From positions 61,271,633-61,335,632 of the forward strand of contig NC_089584.1 in the NCBI RefSeq assembly GCF_019320115.1: 64,000 nt of DNA. Direction: 5' to 3'. Under the pieces are notes generated by a model. That model was not told the origin of the DNA. It did not search any database and worked only from the letters and a program-made list of their open reading frames with translations. The DNA comes from Miscanthus floridulus (taxonomy: Eukaryota; Streptophyta; Magnoliopsida; Poales; Poaceae). The position numbers and the translations under genes were made by a program. The number at the start of each line of letters is the position of its first letter. Positions within the stretch are counted from its first letter, which is position 1. Below are positions 59,782 to 64,000 of this stretch, piece after piece.

Positions 59782-60170
59782 ATCGTTACAAAGTCTTTGT
59801 CGTATTGGTTTACAAAAATTTCAAAACAATTTGGGATGACTAAATTTAACTTGTTAATTAGGTCCAAATTGCTTCTGACTTATCTTATTTCTTTCTCACC
59901 ATTCCTTATTTGATTAAAAAGGTTTTATGTGGTGGAGTAGTAATCTTACTATGCCCTATATAAAAACAAATGTTGTTTATGTGCATTATAAGCTTTGATG
60001 GTTTTGTTCATAAGAACGATTCATGCATCATGATTAATTCACTCATTACTTCCTTTACCTCTGAGTCTAGAGTTGAGTAGTGAGTCGGGTTTGAGTAATG
60101 TAATCCATCCTAGCTACTCTTTAGACTTTGATCAAGTGGTCTTACTTAGATTAAATTGGCTTCCTATAGT

Positions 60171-60741
60171 ATGGCTTGTACCAAGATGACGCCCCATAAG
60201 TCCACTAGACCCAAAGGAGTTCCTCGTCACCAACTTGCCCCTAGGACATGATGGTGCTAGCAGTAGCAGCTCTAGGCCTGATCCCCAGGCAGAGATACAG
60301 AGGATTTCTATAGAGTTAGCACAAGCTACTAGAGATAGGGCTGTGGATGCTATATAGGTAGGAGAACTACATGATCAATTGAGATGTCTCACCACCGTGC
60401 ATAGGAACTGTGAACGTATGTTAGTTCGTATGGTGGAAGGAAGGAATGAAGCTTGGCATAGGGAAAATGTAGCTAGAGCTTGAACTCATGAGCTAGAATT
60501 CTATGTAGAAGATTTAGAAGAACATAATACTTATCTGCATGAGGAAGTTCATAGGCTAAGCAATCTCCTAGATCCAAATCATGAACCCCAAGCTGATGCC
60601 ATGGACCCCGGTGTCATCCTTACCGATGATGACAAATCAGAAGAGGAAGAAGAAGAAGATCCTGAAGAATTAGTAATGATCGATGAAAGTGATAATGAAG
60701 GCAGTAATATTTCCGGAATGGATACCGAGCCTGAAGTTTGA
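60171..60741 (+). pseudogene. Extra pre-gag ORF: coiled coil with acidic tail
   Basis: It starts MACTKMTPHKSTRPKGVPRH and, after a one-base frameshift near 60245, continues in one frame. A Ser-rich segment follows, then a helical stretch (AEIQRISIELAQATRDRAVD, ELEFYVEDLEEHNTYLHEEV). It ends in an acidic tail with EEEEEEDPEE, finishing TEPEV at 60741. Two TAG/TGA-type interruptions occur (TAG near 60355, TGA near 60482). It lies between the primer site and gag and is separate from gag. I do not recognise a named domain. It could be a gag-like accessory or a captured gene. Confidence 0.6.
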
Positions 60742-60918
60742 AGTAATCAAGTAAAGGAGTAGAGTTGTATAATAGTTAGTTCTAGTTAAGTTATGTAGTC
60801 TTGTTTTGGTACTTGCGGGTTTGTGTTTATATTAGTAAACTCTATGTAATGTGTCTGGAGTAAGCTTTGGTGCAATTCAATAAAGACTTGTGAATAAAGT
60901 TTGGTTTGTTATGAGCAG

Positions 60919-61990
60919 ATGCATCGTACGCGGGGTTCGTATATTCTGAGAACTTCACAAGATGAGGACGGTATTCTAGATCTGCCACCAGTTCCAACAA
61001 ATCTGACTAATGCTATAACCACACTTGTCAATGTGACGGCCAAAAATTCTTGTTTGCTTCATGAGATAGCTTAGAGTAATCAGAATCAGATGCAAGGAAA
61101 CCGTGGTCACCACCATAACAGACAGGAGGCTACATATGTTGATTTTACCGACACAAGACCACCGGTGTTCACCAAGGCAGATGAACCATTGGAGGCTGAT
61201 GACTGGCTTCGAACCATGGAGTAGAAATTTGATCTTATTCCATGCACGGAGTATCAGAAACCTGCATTTGCCACCTAGCAACTTCGAGGAGCTGCAAGTG
61301 CTTGGTGGGCAAACTTAGTGGCTATGCAATTAGCTGGTATTCCAATAACTTAGGCTGAGTTCCATACTACCTTCAGAGCCCATTATATCCCTAAAGGAGT
61401 TATGGCTATGAAGCTAGATGAATTCTATGCTTTGAAGCAAGGAGATCAAACAGTGATGCAGTATGTGAGAAGATTCAATCACCTGTCACAATATGCATCT
61501 AAACATGTCAATATTGATGCTAAGAAGAAGAGGTGGTTTATGAGAGGTCTGAATACCAAGCTGCAGACAATGATGACAACTTGTACTAATGTTACTTATC
61601 ATGAGGCAGTAAATATTGCAATTGCTTCAGAGTCAAAGTATCGATAGCATAAGGAGCTCAAAAAGAAAGAGTATGCCATCTGGATCTTTTGGGGGAAATC
61701 AAAAGAGGCAGAGGGTGATCTATCATCTAGTAAATCATAATCGTCGTCCTTATCATCCGCCGTAGTCTCAAGCCAAGCAGCAGTCAAATGTCCATCCAGC
61801 TATAACCTACCCGAATTCACAGTTGACCAATGCTCCTGGTGGCAATGCTCCAACGTCCTAGGGTCACAATTATCCGTGTTATAATTGTGGAAGGACTGGT
61901 CATTTCTCTAGGGAATGTCCATATCCCAAGCAGGCTAATCAAAATTATCAGAAGGCCCCTGCCAATCAACAATAGGGTCCGGCACCAAAC
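60919..61990 (+). pseudogene. gag: gag of the Del/Tekay element
   Basis: MHRTRGSYILRTSQDEDGIL begins the frame. The capsid domain includes EADDWLRTME, LRGAASAWWANLVAMQLAG and YVRRFNHLSQYASKHVNID. A CCHC zinc knuckle (CYNCGRTGHFSRECPYPKQ) lies near 61876-61935. Several TAG stops break the frame (about 61072, 61222, 61276, 61351, 61646). Gag binds and packages the element RNA. Confidence 0.85.
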
Positions 61991-62041
61991 AAGAACCCCA
62001 ATCAGAATGCTCAGAAGGGCAAAGATGAGAGGAAGATAGGA

Positions 62042-62420
62042 TGGGTGTTCTATATTCAAGCTAGAGAAATTCCGAAAGGGGAGCCAGTGATGATGGGTAT
62101 GTTTCCTATTGCCAATCACCCTGTAGTTATACTTTTTGATTTGGGTGCATCTCATTCATTCATTAATAGAACATTTGTGGTAAAGCATGAAATTTCAATT
62201 GGGGCAACAAAGGAAAATTTCTTTATATAGTCGCCCGAGGGACATCTGTGTACTAAGGAAATGGTATACTAGGTACCCATAAACCTGGGTGGGCATATTT
62301 TTCCCACTACCATGATTATCCTTAAGGATCAGGATATAGATGTAATCTTGGGAATGAATTGGGTGTATCAGCATAAGGCTGTTATAGATGCTTTGAATAG
62401 GACATTAAGGGTGAGTTTGC
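62042..62420 (+). pseudogene. Aspartic protease of the Del/Tekay element
   Basis: The block IANHPVVILFDLGASHSFIN holds the active site, but the usual D-S-G-A is D-L-G-A: the Ser codon appears to have changed by C-to-T. The second block is DVILGMNWVYQHKAVID. A TAG interrupts at 62228. Confidence 0.75.
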
Positions 62421-62489
62421 CTGATAGTAATTCTCAACTTCTCATCCAACTTCCAACCTTAAGAAGATCAGTGGGCAAGGTTTGTGTAA

Positions 62490-63420
62490 CTGCTATCAAA
62501 GAGATTAGAGATATCTTGGTAGTGTGTGAATTTCCGGATGTGTTTCCTGAAGATTTACCCGGTCTACCACCTGATAGGGATGTACAGTTTAACATAGAGC
62601 TGCAACCTAGAACAACTCTGATTTCTCGGAGAGCTTATAGGATGCCACCTAAGGAATTGGCCGAGTTGAAGACTCAGTTACAAGAATTGATTGAGAAAGG
62701 GTTTATCCAACCTAGTTCATCACCTTGGGATGTTCAGGCAATTTTTGTGAAAAAGAAAGATGAGATCCCTGAGGTTATGTGTTCGACTATCGTCCATTGA
62801 ATGAAGTGACCATCAAGAATAAGTATCCCTTACCTCGAATAGATTTGCTTTTTGATCAATTGGCCAGAGCCAAAGTTTTCTCCAAGATAGATTTGAGGTC
62901 AGGATATCACCAAATCAAGATAAAGCCTGAAGATATTCCCAAAACTGGCATTTACCACAAGATATGGATTATATGAATACTTGGTAATGTCTTTTGGTTT
63001 GACAAATGCTCTAGCTCATTTCATGTATTTGATGAATTTAGTATTCATGCCTGAGCTAGACAAGTTTGTAGTGGTGTTTATTGATGACATTCTAGTATAT
63101 TCCAAGAATAAGAAAGAACATGCGGAACATCTCAGAATTGTTCTGACCCTGCTTGAGAGAACATCAACTATATGCCAAGTTCAGCAAGTGTGATTTCTGG
63201 CTTAAGGAAGTACAATTTCTTGGACATGTCTTGTCAGCTGAAGGCGTTGTAGTTGATCCAAGCAAAGTGAAGGATGTGCTTGATTGGAAACCACCAACCA
63301 CAGTTTCATCAAGTTCGAAGTTTTCTGGGATTAGTGGGGTATTACCGTCGGTTTATTCCAGATTTCTCTAAAGTATCAAAGTCCATAACTGAATTGTTGA
63401 AGAACTAAGTCAAGTTTGTC
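62490..63420 (+). pseudogene. Reverse transcriptase of the Del/Tekay element
   Basis: Motifs in order: [80 protein letters not shown], then [20 protein letters not shown] with the catalytic [24 protein letters not shown] follows. Frameshifts near 62785, 62975 and 63160 split the domain. It is typical chromovirus-type RT. Confidence 0.87.
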
Positions 63421-63439
63421 TAGTCATCTAATTATGAAG

Positions 63440-64000
63440 AGGCTGTCTAGACTTTGAAGAGACTAGTTGACTACTGCACCAGTGTTAGCCCAACCTAATA
63501 TCGAGAAGTCGTTTGATGTTTATTGTGATGCTTTAGGTATTGATATTGGATGTGTGTTGATGCAAGAAGGCCAAGTCATTGCCTATGCATCTAGGTAACT
63601 TAAGCAACATGAAGAACACTATCTGACTCATGATCTAGAGTTAGCAGCTATGGTCCATGCTCTGAAGATTTGGCGGCATTACCTGCTTGGTAATACATGC
63701 CATATTTATACATACCACAAGAGCTTAAAGTATATTTTTACTCAATCAGAGTTGAACATGCGACAAAGAAGATGGTTAGAACTGATTAAAGATTATGACT
63801 TAGAAGTACATTATCACCTCGGTAAAGCAAATGTGGTTGCAAATGCCCTTAGTCGCAAAAGTTATTGCAATTGTCTGGCAGTGAGAACAATGGATTTGAC
63901 TTTATGTCAAGAAATGGAGAAGTTGAATGTAGAAGTAATTCAACAAGGTAGTTTGACCAACATAATTGTTGAAGCCACTATTTGAGATCAAGTTATTGTT
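63440..64000 (+). pseudogene. RNase H of the Del/Tekay element, cut by window end
   Basis: Reads GCVLMQEGQVIAYASR and then [40 protein letters not shown] and [20 protein letters not shown], the normal gypsy RNase H. No archaeal-type second RNase H follows within the window, in contrast to the two Tat elements. Integrase is expected beyond 64000. Confidence 0.83.

Larger units (their letters stand above)
56188..64000 (+). mobile_element. Del/Tekay-lineage gypsy element, right part outside window
   Basis: 5' LTR, Met-tRNA-type primer site, extra ORF, gag, protease, RT and RNase H follow in order on the plus strand. The insertion seems to lie within the older LTR at 53909. Stops and frameshifts throughout show a decayed copy. 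Confidence 0.85.

Overview
This is nuclear DNA from a grass (Poaceae). The evidence is an Au-type SINE in an intron, CT-rich 5' leaders, grass-style MITEs and nested Ty3/gypsy elements with Tat-type and Del/Tekay-type LTRs. A panicoid grass is likely, but that is inference. Only two host genes look intact, both on the minus strand in the first 11.2 kb. One is a 39-residue DVL/ROTUNDIFOLIA-like peptide gene (2206-2325), too short for ordinary ORF calling. The other is a nine-exon alpha/beta-hydrolase of the plant lipase-like family (4718-11176), whose splice phases close to a 734-residue protein.

From about 12.4 kb onward almost everything is mobile DNA. A Harbinger-like element (12951-28212, TAA target duplication) is split by a degenerate Tat-lineage gypsy element (13445-27986, GGTGC duplication). 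That insertion is unusual: a 49-bp LTR stub, a piece of 3' internal DNA, two LTRs head to tail, a full internal region and a last LTR. Behind its pol lie a tandem array and, on the opposite strand, a gene with a 'putative gypsy type transposon' domain. A broken tRNase Z copy (29532-30228) follows. Next is a LINE, invaded by a MITE and then by a second, younger Tat-lineage element (30533-42912, ACAGG duplication, gag-pol on minus).

The second Tat element is the most interesting object. On the strand opposite gag-pol, between integrase and the 3' LTR, it carries a six-exon, all-phase-0, TATA-bearing gene. That gene encodes a plant-mobile-domain protein with a coiled-coil tail, and it has only two premature stops and one mutated splice donor. 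The whole element, including LTRs, gag-pol and the antisense gene, is strongly enriched in the hexamer GCCGAT/ATCGGC (about 63 copies by hand count). The two Tat elements therefore carry different antisense genes in the same slot. A third, ruined gene of similar style lies at 48039-53612, with a long Del-type LTR sitting in its inferred intron.

The right end (53.9-64 kb) is nested Del/Tekay material: a truncated LTR, then an element with a 3.6-kb LTR, Met-tRNA-like primer site, an extra acidic coiled-coil ORF before gag, then gag-protease-RT-RNase H running off the window. Most stop codons in the retroelements look like C-to-T changes (CAG to TAG, CGA to TGA), as expected for old methylated, silenced copies.
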